Source: Candidatus Nanoarchaeia archaeon
Lineage (GTDB): Archaea > Nanobdellota > Nanobdellia > CSSed11-243R1
NCBI GenBank assembly: GCA_028713895.1
Contig: JAQTNH010000001.1
Coordinates: 1-61,846 of the forward strand
Reading direction: 5' to 3'
Length of the DNA stretch: 61,846 bases
Part shown: in pieces, positions 23,275 to 31,300 of the stretch
How positions within the stretch are numbered: the stretch's first letter is position 1
Layout of the letters: each line of letters starts with the position of its first letter
The notes under the pieces: model-generated
What the model saw: the letters and a program-made list of their open reading frames with translations, nothing else
Told to the model about the DNA's origin: nothing
Database searches by the model: none
Translations under genes and position numbers: made by a program

Positions 23275-24492
23275 TCATTGTTCTCTATTTCCAATCAATT
23301 TGATTTGTAAATCCCAAAATTCTATATCATCCGTATTAATATATGTCAATTGATATAATTCATTTTCATATAACACTAAAATTTCTTCGTCCGTTTCCCC
23401 CACTAATATGATTATATTGTTTTCTCCGATTTGAAAAAAACCTGTATTTATAGGAATCTCCAAAGAGGCGAAGTTTGAGATTAAATTTCCTTTATCATCA
23501 ATCCGTCTTTCTGTATGAACATAAGAATTTAAATAAAAAGCAAATTGATTATTAATATAAACAGACGCAGGGCCTTCTTCTATGTTAGGATCTATATCTC
23601 TAGTTTTCATTATAAGGTACATTTCTTCTCTTTTGTGTGATAAATTAAATTGTTTAACATAAAAATTTCCTTCATGATTTGGTGCCTCAGGGAATAGATT
23701 GGAATTGTTTACATCTCCAATATGGTGAGGCTGGGAGTCTAATACTATATATTCAATAGTTGGTTGGGATATAGCGTTTTTTAAAAATGATACTCCAGAA
23801 AATATTAATCCGAGCACACTACCCAGTAATATAAAAATTTCTAAGTAACTATATAACGATGTTTTCTTTATTAGGTAATCTAATCGTTTTGGTTTCTTTT
23901 TTCGAATTAATTTTGATGATGATTTTTTTAGATTCATATTATCCTGTATACGAATATTAGTTTTGGATTGTTGAAGTTGTATTTTAGTATATTTTATTTT
24001 ATTGTAGGTATTGGTATTTGTTTTTTTTAATATAAAGGAAATACTTCGTTTTTTTTGTTTGTGATTAGTGTCAAAAATAAAATGATATTCATTACTTTCT
24101 GGAATAATTATATTATTACTATCTATAAAAATGTTATTTTTTTTATAAATTGCTAAATATTCCTTCTTTTCCAGATATTTATTAAATTCTTTCTCAGTTA
24201 ATATTAAAAAATGAAAAGATTTTTTATTTTTTTCTTTAATTAACCATTCTAGTTCATCAGTTATACTTAATTCAAAATTAAAACTTTTATAATCTGCTCC
24301 ATTGACGAAGAATGTTTTTTCCAATAAAATATCATGAGAATGTCGATGAGTTTTTTTTAATCTGCATTTATTTTGAATTTTTTGTTGTTTCGTTTTTTGC
24401 CATATCGCGATAAGAATAGCAACTATGATACCTATTAAACTGATAATAACACCGATAATAGAAAAATGGCTTTCGATAGTATTCCATATCAT
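23275..24492 (-). CDS. Two-span membrane protein with an outside beta-sandwich, kinase partner
   Basis: 405 residues. Membrane segments are at about 8-28 and 220-240. The basic stretch after the first one suggests that residues 30-215 are cytosolic and the C-terminal 165 residues are outside. The outer part contains ASVYINNQFAFYLNSY and later FFQIGENNIIILVGE, a pattern like galactose-binding or jelly-roll beta sandwiches. The gene ends 17 bases before the kinase start, so the two are surely one operon. A sensor that hands a signal to the kinase is a reasonable inference. Like the kinase it is very AT-rich. A dyad box with TATA lies upstream. Confidence 0.75.
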   Translation of the reverse strand: MIWNTIESHFSIIGVIISLIGIIVAILIAIWQKTKQQKIQNKCRLKKTHRHSHDILLEKTFFVNGADYKSFNFELSITDELEWLIKEKNKKSFHFLILTEKEFNKYLEKKEYLAIYKKNNIFIDSNNIIIPESNEYHFIFDTNHKQKKRSISFILKKTNTNTYNKIKYTKIQLQQSKTNIRIQDNMNLKKSSSKLIRKKKPKRLDYLIKKTSLYSYLEIFILLGSVLGLIFSGVSFLKNAISQPTIEYIVLDSQPHHIGDVNNSNLFPEAPNHEGNFYVKQFNLSHKREEMYLIMKTRDIDPNIEEGPASVYINNQFAFYLNSYVHTERRIDDKGNLISNFASLEIPINTGFFQIGENNIIILVGETDEEILVLYENELYQLTYINTDDIEFWDLQIKLIGNREQ

Positions 24493-24567
24493 TAAACTAC
24501 CTTCAATTAGATATATATGTTATATTATTTAATTTATTACTCTATAGGTATGACTCAATTATAAAGA

Positions 24568-24591
24568 CTTTATGGTTACATCATTTGTAAA
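24568..24591 (-). promoter_or_regulatory. 24-base dyad box, fourth copy, kinase operon
   Basis: The minus-strand reading begins TTTACAAATGATGTAACCAT and leads into AAAGTCTTTATAATTG. It has the most perfect symmetry of the four copies (TTACA-N5-TGTAA) and stands about 75-100 bases upstream of the membrane-protein start. Confidence 0.6.
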
Positions 24592-24655
24592 TACCTGATT
24601 TATTTACAATATTGAAGAGGATTTTAACATATATCAAGAACGAATCTGGGGGCTG

Positions 24656-24707
24656 GTTCACTTAGGTTCTATTTCCCGAAGTAGAATCTATGAAAATCTA
24701 AGCGAAC
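24656..24707. other. Nested hairpin, possible structured RNA or site
   Basis: Outer arms GTTCaCTTAG and CTAAGcGAAC pair over nine bases with one opposed mismatch. Inside them GGTTCTA and TAGAATC form a second short stem around tttcccgaag. The whole spans 52 bases between the kinase promoter and the HTH gene. It could be a small RNA, a terminator for the HTH gene on the minus strand, or part of a recombination site. Confidence 0.45.
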
Positions 24708-24830
24708 AGGTCATGAGAAAACATGTAATTATGCACAAAATTATCGGATATTTTTCTAAATATAACGCGAAAAACTATCCGTATCTCGCATTATTGTTGG
24801 TAACTTAGAAACTCCAAGGTTGTACGTGAG

Positions 24831-25295
24831 CTAAACAAATATAAAACGCTTCTCCCCCAATTTTCGTACACACTTCGAAATAAAAACCAATATCTGCCCC
24901 ATAAATTTTATATTCTTTTTCAAGCTAACAACAACAGATCTCAGAATAAACAGTGTGTTATTCTTCGAGCATAAAATCCTCATTCCCATAAATACCAGAT
25001 ATTTCCCATATTCTGGATTTATCGAGTACTTCTTCTTTTTGTCCTTGATGAGTATATTGAAATTCTTCAGGTCCTGGAGCTCTTCATAGGTGGTTTTATA
25101 GTTCCTATGTATCCTGCGGGCAATCTGTTTTGTGCTTAAATTCCTGTTTTGCATTAAAAGTACAAGAATGTCTTCTTCAGTATTGTTCCTTACCAGCTTA
25201 AAGTGGTCTTTGTAAATCTCTGCTGTTTTCTGTTGTTCCATTACGCTGTCACTCAGTAGATAATAGTAATTACGTATCATTAATAAATATTTCAT
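24831..25295 (-). CDS. Winged-helix regulator
   Basis: 154 residues. The middle (about 38-90) reads EEDILVLLMQNRNLSTKQIARRIHRNYKTTYEELQ-like: a helix, a turn and a recognition helix followed by ILIKDKKKKYSINPE, the wing. The C-terminal segment is basic and hydrophobic (FILRSVVVSLKKNIKFMGQILVF) and might be a membrane-associated or dimer helix. It lies upstream of the kinase operon on the same strand and is the second candidate to bind the dyad boxes. The start at 25295 has GGGGAG just before it; a later Met (MEQQK) is also possible. Confidence 0.7.
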   Translation of the reverse strand: MKYLLMIRNYYYLLSDSVMEQQKTAEIYKDHFKLVRNNTEEDILVLLMQNRNLSTKQIARRIHRNYKTTYEELQDLKNFNILIKDKKKKYSINPEYGKYLVFMGMRILCSKNNTLFILRSVVVSLKKNIKFMGQILVFISKCVRKLGEKRFIFV

Positions 25296-25445
25296 TCTCC
25301 CCTTTAAGCAGATAATAAGGTATTACCCAGCAGGTAAGACATTAAAACATGAACGGACAATTCAATTCTGGAAATTTCCAGAACTCGTTCTGGCAAGCCT
25401 ATTTCTATACTCCAATCCTAGCTCATTTTAAAGGAGATGAAAACC

Positions 25446-25661
25446 ATGAAAGACGGATACACATTTATAAGCGGCTTCAAAGGAAAGATCCGCCAGAAGA
25501 AATACTCGTTCTACCAGCCAATAGACAAAACCATAATACGGAATCTCGATAAAAGAAACGGGGACCTGGTTTTCTATTACTATTGCACTACAAAGGACGG
25601 AAGACCTGCTATAATCGCCTTTATGGACGGTAAGAACAGGTTCGGAAAGGAGGGGATGTAG
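25446..25661 (+). CDS. Small uncharacterised protein
   Basis: 71 residues, basic, strand-rich (GDLVFYYYCTTKDG, then PAIIAFMDG). AAGGAG lies eight bases before the ATG at 25446; an in-frame ATG three codons earlier overlaps this site and is less likely. First of three short co-directional genes ending at 26286. No known family is recognised; mobile-element cargo is likely from the context. Confidence 0.6.
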   Translation: MKDGYTFISGFKGKIRQKKYSFYQPIDKTIIRNLDKRNGDLVFYYYCTTKDGRPAIIAFMDGKNRFGKEGM

Positions 25662-25676
25662 ATCGACCCTAACCAA

Positions 25677-26024
25677 TTGAAATCAGAACTGGACCGTTTC
25701 ACAGGAACCCTGGAGTATCATGCTTCGAGTTTTGGGCACATTCAGCTTACAGACGGGGTTGATTACCTGCGCGAAAAAGCCAAATGCAGCTGGCTTATTG
25801 ATATCATCGAATCGTACAATGACTGCCATAGGATAATCAAGAATATGCCTTTCCAGCTCTGGGAACTGTCCGTAAATGAAAACAGGACTGCCTTTGTCTT
25901 TTGCAGGGATGGGAATAAGAAATCGCCAATAATAACCCAAAAAGTGGCATATACAGACTTTCCTTTGGACAGGATAAAACTATACTGTATTGACAAGGTT
26001 GTAATGCTACCATCGGAATACTAA
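25677..26024 (+). CDS. DUF6876-like protein
   Basis: 115 residues. The order FTGTLEYHASSFGHIQLTDGVDYL, then KCSWLIDIIESYND, then FQLWELSV matches the DUF6876 pattern (FTGT...Y...TDGV.YLa......WLlD.I) found in phages and mobile elements of bacteria. Its function is unknown. The only available start is a TTG at 25677, 15 bases after the previous stop. The presence of this family in an archaeon supports transfer. Confidence 0.7.
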   Translation: MKSELDRFTGTLEYHASSFGHIQLTDGVDYLREKAKCSWLIDIIESYNDCHRIIKNMPFQLWELSVNENRTAFVFCRDGNKKSPIITQKVAYTDFPLDRIKLYCIDKVVMLPSEY

Positions 26025-26040
26025 TTTTAAAGCGGTAAAA

Positions 26041-26286
26041 ATGATAACATCACAGAAACAACAAATTAATGGACTTTATGAAATAGCTCTAGGACGGTTA
26101 AGGGAGCTGAGCAGTCAAGCACATTCAAAAAGCGGAATTATCAGATTTCCTTTGGTATTCGGAAAACTTTGCAGGAACTTCTGTATCAACAAAAAACAAT
26201 GCTGGGAGCTCCTTTTCGCACTTAGAGAGTGTAGGGTTATTGAAATTGTGCCGTATCAGGGGATTAAACTAATGGCCATGGAATGA
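26041..26286 (+). CDS. Small helix-turn-helix-like protein
   Basis: 81 residues, basic. RFPLVFGKLCRNFCINKKQCWELLFALRECRVIEIV looks like a winged-helix core in which the second helix ends in a reading helix and a strand follows. It lies 16 bases after the DUF6876-like gene and may regulate this small cluster or replication of the element. Its stop is two bases from the convergent nuclease-like gene. Confidence 0.55.
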   Translation: MITSQKQQINGLYEIALGRLRELSSQAHSKSGIIRFPLVFGKLCRNFCINKKQCWELLFALRECRVIEIVPYQGIKLMAME

Positions 26287-26288
26287 GG

Positions 26289-27518
26289 TTAATTTGCAAT
26301 ATTTATCAAATGCAAAGAAAGACGTACCTGTTTCTTATTATCACCAATCTGCGAAAATTCATATAAAAATGAAGTTGGCGAAATCGGTTTTATTAACGAT
26401 TTATAGTTTGAATGAGTTTTTATCAACTCTTTGCATTTTTCAATCAAATCTGTAAAATTAGCATTTCTTGAAAATATAACATAACTACATCTTGTGTCGT
26501 TCCAGGTTAAATTACTTAATAATTGATTGATCCCATTTAAAAAATATTTATTATCATGCCAAATCTTGAATTCAGCAATAAACACATTGTATTTTCCTTG
26601 TCTTATTAATAGGTCAGTCTTGCCTGTGTGATTGAATGCTTCCGTAGAAACTGTGCCTTTATAAGCACTATTCAGTGCTATGAAAAAAATGTCTCTCAAT
26701 GACTCCTCATCCCTGTCTCTTAACCTTTGAGATGTCCGTTCTAGGTTTATTCCAAGTTCATCGATATGTTTGATAATTTCATTAAAAATTGACATGTCCA
26801 AAATATATTCTTTCTCAGTATCGCTTATAGGTTTTTCAAGTATTTTCAAATCTATTCTATATTTAGGAGCGATAAAACCGATATTAACTGTTTTGCTCTC
26901 TTCTTTAGCTGGAATATCCGAATTTGCAAATATCTGTTGATCTTTTGTTAATTTTTCTCTTCGCTTTGATAAAAGGGTATTGATTAAATTTTGTAATCGA
27001 GAATTGAATGCTTGAATATCTGAATTTGTCCATTCAACATATTCCTTAAAGATGTCCAGTTCTCTTTTTATCTCTTTTTTAACTAGCTCTGAAGAATTTT
27101 CCTGATCGGAAAAAAATGGTACTTTGAAAATAAGTTCATTTTTCATTACGTCCCAATCTCTGGGAAAAACGGTTGTATGAGTGTTTGGTGTATATAAGAA
27201 CAGATTCTGATCTCCTTTGTAAGACATATGAATTTTGATTACTCTAGCTTTTTTGAAAATTGGCCTATTTTCTCCAGAATCAAAAAACGCCATGTAATGT
27301 GGATCATTGGAGATATCAATATCGATTTCACCACCATCTGTTCGGACTGGATCACTTAATGAAATTGGGTGTATTGTGTGTCTTGTTAAAAAAATCGCTG
27401 TTAATGCTTCATTACTATTCTCAAGTTCATTAAGAGTTAAACTATATACTTCTTTTTCTACATTGAGTTTCTTTGTTTCTAGATATTCTCTTAACCAATT
27501 TCCTATAAATAAGTCCAT
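26289..27518 (-). CDS. PD-(D/E)XK nuclease-like protein with a unique N-terminal region
   Basis: 409 residues, soluble. The C-terminal part (about 285-400) has HTGKTDLLIRQGKYNVFIAEFKIW, in which D...ExK matches the metal site of restriction-endonuclease-like enzymes, followed by the supporting segments NGINQLLSNLTWND and SYVIFSR. The first 280 residues contain helices (about 135-200) and no recognised domain. Proteins of this shape often belong to defence systems. Two methyltransferases lie in the same island, but about 7 kb away and on the other strand, so they are not an obvious pair. It is the last accessory gene before EF-1alpha. Confidence 0.72.
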   Translation of the reverse strand: MDLFIGNWLREYLETKKLNVEKEVYSLTLNELENSNEALTAIFLTRHTIHPISLSDPVRTDGGEIDIDISNDPHYMAFFDSGENRPIFKKARVIKIHMSYKGDQNLFLYTPNTHTTVFPRDWDVMKNELIFKVPFFSDQENSSELVKKEIKRELDIFKEYVEWTNSDIQAFNSRLQNLINTLLSKRREKLTKDQQIFANSDIPAKEESKTVNIGFIAPKYRIDLKILEKPISDTEKEYILDMSIFNEIIKHIDELGINLERTSQRLRDRDEESLRDIFFIALNSAYKGTVSTEAFNHTGKTDLLIRQGKYNVFIAEFKIWHDNKYFLNGINQLLSNLTWNDTRCSYVIFSRNANFTDLIEKCKELIKTHSNYKSLIKPISPTSFLYEFSQIGDNKKQVRLSLHLINIAN

Positions 27519-27633
27519 ATTATGATATTAGCGGAAGAGTATTTAAAAACTCCTTATCAAAATTCACATGTGGTCAATATTATAAAAACAAAAGAAATAA
27601 AAAGAAGTAATGTCTAAATAATTAGTTTGTACC

Positions 27634-28902
27634 CTATGCTCTTGGGACCAAATCAATGCAGAATCCTGCGCCGACAGTTTCTCCCATGTCTCTTACGACA
27701 AAGGATGCAAGCTTTGGAATGTCTGCTCTTCGCTCAAGCACAACTGGCTTCTGAGGCTCAAGAAGAACCATTGCTGCGTCCCCTGTTTTAAGCATGTCTG
27801 GGTTTGTCGCTGCCACTCCGCCTGTCTTAGGGTCAATCTTTGTCTTCAATTCCTTGAACTTCACTGCAACCTGTGCGGTGTGCGCATGAAGAACCGGCGT
27901 GTAACCCTTTGTTATTGCAGTCGGGTGGTGCAGTACGATAAGCTGCGCTGTGAATTCCTTTGGCACAGATGGAGGCTTCTCTGCCGGGCCCAAAACGTCC
28001 CCGCGCCTTATCTGTTCCTTTGTGACTCCACGCACGTTGAATCCGACATTGTCGCCTGGGAATGCTTCCTGCATCTGTTCGTGGTGCATCTCGATTGACT
28101 TGATTTCACCTGCGACATCAGACGGCTGGAATACAACCTTTTGTCCGACTTTCATGATTCCTGTTTCAACTCTTCCTACAGGGACGGTGCCGATTCCAGT
28201 GATTGAATATACGTCCTGGATTGGAAGCCTCAATGGAAGTGTTGTTGCCTTTTCAGGCTCCTTGAGCTTGTCAAGTGCCAGAAGCATTGTGTCGCCTTTC
28301 CACCATGGCATCTTTGCGGATGGCTTTGCAACGTTCTCTCCGAGAAGAGCTGCCATTGGTATAAAGTTCAGGTCTGTTGGCTTCACTCCAACGCCTGCGA
28401 AAAGCTTCTCGATTTCCTGCTTTCGTGCAAGGAATTTGTCTTCTGCATAGTTCACAGTGTCCATCTTGTTTACGCCAATGATGAACTGCTTTATTCCAAG
28501 AACTTTGCAAAGGAACGCGTGCTCTTTTGTCTGAGGCTGGATTCCAGAGGCGCAGTCAACTACAAGAACTGCTGCATCTGCCTGAGATGCTCCTGTAATC
28601 ATGTTCTTGACAAAGTCCCTGTGTCCTGGCGCGTCAATTACAGTAAAGTAATATTTTGGTGTCTCGAATTTCATATGTGACAGGTCGATTGTGACTCCTC
28701 TTGCACGCTCTTCTTTTGTAGCGTCCATGACATACGCGAATTCGAATGTTGCCTTACCCAGTGATTCTGCTTCTTTCTTCAATTTGTCTATTTCCTGCTG
28801 TGAAACTGTTCCAGTTTCGAAAAGCAGTCGTCCTACGAAAGTTGATTTCCCATGGTCAACATGGCCTACAACTACGAGGTTTATGTGTGGTTTTGCTGCC
28901 AT
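27634..28902 (-). CDS. tuf: Translation elongation factor 1-alpha
   Basis: 422 residues. GTPase that brings aminoacyl-tRNA to the ribosome. GHVDHGKST (P-loop), DAPGHRDF (G3) and NKMD (G4) are present, followed by the two beta-barrel domains ending in the family-typical GFCIDL region. GGAGGTC precedes the ATG. It lies downstream of EF-2 on the same strand with 72 bases between, preserving part of the archaeal str order. It marks the left edge of the conserved chromosomal block. Confidence 0.98.
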   Translation of the reverse strand: MAAKPHINLVVVGHVDHGKSTFVGRLLFETGTVSQQEIDKLKKEAESLGKATFEFAYVMDATKEERARGVTIDLSHMKFETPKYYFTVIDAPGHRDFVKNMITGASQADAAVLVVDCASGIQPQTKEHAFLCKVLGIKQFIIGVNKMDTVNYAEDKFLARKQEIEKLFAGVGVKPTDLNFIPMAALLGENVAKPSAKMPWWKGDTMLLALDKLKEPEKATTLPLRLPIQDVYSITGIGTVPVGRVETGIMKVGQKVVFQPSDVAGEIKSIEMHHEQMQEAFPGDNVGFNVRGVTKEQIRRGDVLGPAEKPPSVPKEFTAQLIVLHHPTAITKGYTPVLHAHTAQVAVKFKELKTKIDPKTGGVAATNPDMLKTGDAAMVLLEPQKPVVLERRADIPKLASFVVRDMGETVGAGFCIDLVPRA

Positions 28903-28974
28903 CTTAAAACGACCTCCTAAGTCATTACTATAATGTTGATTATAACTTTTCTAAAGTTTATCCCTTTTTAAATC

Positions 28975-31167
28975 TTACTGGTTCTCAGTGAGCCCTTTTC
29001 TCTGGCGTATTTTCCTGACTGTCTCGTCCTGTATGCTTGCAGGGATTTTTTCGAATGCCGAGTCCTGCAATGACCAGAATGCCCTTCCTTCGGTCTCGCT
29101 TCGCAGGGTGTCGGTGAATCCGAACATTTCCCCAACTGGAAGCTTGGCTTTTACAACCATCTGCATTCCTTCCTGGTTGACATCAAGCAGCTGCCCCCTG
29201 CGGGACTGGATAAGGCTGCTTATTGCGCCAAGATATTCTGCAGGCGCATCAATCCTGATGGTCTGCACAGGCTCGAAAAGAGTGGGCTTTGCATTCATAA
29301 TTGCCGATTTTATTGCATCACGGACTGCAGGAATAACCTGTGCGGGCCCGCGGTGGATTGCATCCTCGTGAAGAGTTGTATCTGTCAGGCGGACAATCAT
29401 TCCGAATCCCGGCTCGCGCGCCATCGGACCCTGCTTCATGACTTCCTTGAACGCTTCAATACAAAGTTCCTCGACTTCCCCGATGTGAACGATTCCCTTT
29501 GTGTTGTCAATGAAAAGGTTCTTGTTGAAAATCTCCCAGACTTTTTTTGCATCGTATCTGTCCAGTCCGCCCGCTTCGAGCTTGTCCCAGATTTCGCGCT
29601 CGTTCTTCTTCATCTTTGTATCATAAATTTCCTTTTTCATCATCATCTCCAGAATCTTTGGAGGCACAGGCTCGACCTGCATGATGAACTTGTTGTGCTT
29701 GTTAGGAGATTTCCCCTCAACTTCAGGCGAAATGCCGTTTACAGTCTCGCGGTAAACAACAATCGGCTCAGATGTCTTGATTTCAACATTTTTCTCTGTC
29801 TTGATTCGGTTCTCTATGATTTCCAGATGCAAGTCCCCCATTCCGTGGATGAGGTGCTGCCCTGTCTCGTTGTTGATGTCAATGACAAGAGAGGGATCTT
29901 CCTTTGCAACCTGGCGCAGAACTGCAACGAGTTTTGGCAGGTCCTTCGGGTTAAGCGCCTCAATTGCCTTTACAATAACAGGCTCGAAAATGTGGCTGAT
30001 TTCCTCGAACGGAGTCTGCGGCTCGGTTGTGATTGTCTCTCCGACTGAGCTGTTTACTCCGCTGATTGCAACAATGTTTCCTGCTGTGATTGAATCAATC
30101 GGCTCGCGCTTGACTCCTTTGTAGAAGAATATGTTGTTGATTTTGCTGGGTGTCTTTGCGCTGTTGAGCCAGACATCCATCCCGCGTGTCAGTGTTCCTG
30201 AGAACAATCTGCCTGAAGAAAATTCCCCGCCTCCGTGCTTGTCAACTATAATTTTTGTGATGATGAACCCGACTTTTCCGTTTGTGTTGCAGCTAGCCAA
30301 ATCCTTTCCAAACTCGCTCTCAATATCTCCGTGCCAGATTTTTGGAATCCTGTATTTCTGCGCGTCAATAGGATTTGGGTGGTGCTTGATAACCATGTCA
30401 AGCATGACTTCACTCAGGGGCGCTGCTGATTTGAGCGCTTCCTTGCGGGCGTCGCCCTCTGTTTCCATGTAAATCTTGTAAATATCCTTGAACGATATTT
30501 TCTTTTTCTCCATAAACGGAAGTGATAATGCCCAGTTCTCGCGCGCTGAACCGAATGCAACGCTGCCTTCTTTTACGCCCACTTTCCATTTCTGCTTGAA
30601 TTCAGGCTCTGCAATCTGCTCGATAAGATTGTTGAAGTCAGCAATAATCTTGATTATTTTCTTCATGATTTCCTCGGGAGGAAGCCTGAGCTCTGTGATT
30701 AGCCTGTCAACTTTGTTTATGAAAAGAACCGGCTTGACACGCTCCCTCAGTGCCTGCTTCAGGACTGTCTCGGTCTGAGGCATAATTCCTTCTGCCGCGC
30801 AGACAAGAACAAAAGTTCCGTCAACCGCCCTCATTGCACGGGTTACGTCCCCGCCAAAGTCAACGTGGCCCGGCGTATCGATAAGATTGATTATGTATTC
30901 TTTTCCCTGGCATTCGTGGACCATTGAGACGTTTGCAGAGTCAACTGTCATGAGCCGCTCCTGTTCGTCCTTGTGCGACCATGTTTCCATTCCTTCGTCA
31001 AGCGAACCTGCGTGCGCTTCAAGCATGAGCCCTGCCGCTGCGATAAGATTATCAGTAAAGGCTGTTTTTCCGTGGTGAATATGCGCGCTTGTGCACACGT
31101 TTCGGATTGATTCCTTGTCATTCATAAGTCGTTTAACCTTATCAGCCATTGTTTCCTTGTCTGCCAT
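28975..31167 (-). CDS. fusA: Translation elongation factor 2
   Basis: 730 residues, the GTPase that moves the ribosome along mRNA. G3 (DTPGHVDF) and G4 (NKVDR) are canonical. The P-loop reads AHIHHGKTA instead of the usual AHxDHGKT(T/S): GKT is kept but the preceding Asp is His. Domain IV ends with AIHRGPAQVIP, whose His is the site of diphthamide in archaeal EF-2, so the modification site is intact. The gene diverges from CTP synthase; EF-1alpha follows it. Confidence 0.98.
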   Translation of the reverse strand: MADKETMADKVKRLMNDKESIRNVCTSAHIHHGKTAFTDNLIAAAGLMLEAHAGSLDEGMETWSHKDEQERLMTVDSANVSMVHECQGKEYIINLIDTPGHVDFGGDVTRAMRAVDGTFVLVCAAEGIMPQTETVLKQALRERVKPVLFINKVDRLITELRLPPEEIMKKIIKIIADFNNLIEQIAEPEFKQKWKVGVKEGSVAFGSARENWALSLPFMEKKKISFKDIYKIYMETEGDARKEALKSAAPLSEVMLDMVIKHHPNPIDAQKYRIPKIWHGDIESEFGKDLASCNTNGKVGFIITKIIVDKHGGGEFSSGRLFSGTLTRGMDVWLNSAKTPSKINNIFFYKGVKREPIDSITAGNIVAISGVNSSVGETITTEPQTPFEEISHIFEPVIVKAIEALNPKDLPKLVAVLRQVAKEDPSLVIDINNETGQHLIHGMGDLHLEIIENRIKTEKNVEIKTSEPIVVYRETVNGISPEVEGKSPNKHNKFIMQVEPVPPKILEMMMKKEIYDTKMKKNEREIWDKLEAGGLDRYDAKKVWEIFNKNLFIDNTKGIVHIGEVEELCIEAFKEVMKQGPMAREPGFGMIVRLTDTTLHEDAIHRGPAQVIPAVRDAIKSAIMNAKPTLFEPVQTIRIDAPAEYLGAISSLIQSRRGQLLDVNQEGMQMVVKAKLPVGEMFGFTDTLRSETEGRAFWSLQDSAFEKIPASIQDETVRKIRQRKGLTENQ

Positions 31168-31272
31168 TTGTATACCTCTTTTTAAGCTAAAATGATAGAA
31201 TAAACAAATTATAAGCGGTTTTTAAGGTTTACGCCAGATGAAAGATGTCACTAAATTAACGTTCAGAAACAT

Positions 31273-31280
31273 TTTTATAC
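31273..31280 (+). promoter_or_regulatory. TATA box of CTP synthase (leaderless)
   Basis: TTTTTATAC ends 21 bases before the ATG and is centred about 25 bases before it. No ribosome site is seen in the intervening AT-rich sequence, so a leaderless transcript is expected. Confidence 0.55.
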
Positions 31281-31300
31281 CCAAAATTTTTCTCTAACTT

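Larger units (their letters stand above)
24493..24830. promoter_or_regulatory. Intergenic region: kinase-operon promoter and a folded element
   Basis: The dyad box at 24568-24591 is followed on the minus strand by CTTTATAATTG, the probable TATA of the kinase operon, leaving a leader of about 45 bases. A long hairpin lies at 24656-24707. The remaining part has no ORF. It is bounded by the HTH gene that ends at 24831. Confidence 0.5.

Noticed and set aside
29353-30048. Plus-strand ORF of 231 codons opposite EF-2
   Set aside because: EF-2 is complete and conserved on the minus strand; the antisense product has no protein-like features.
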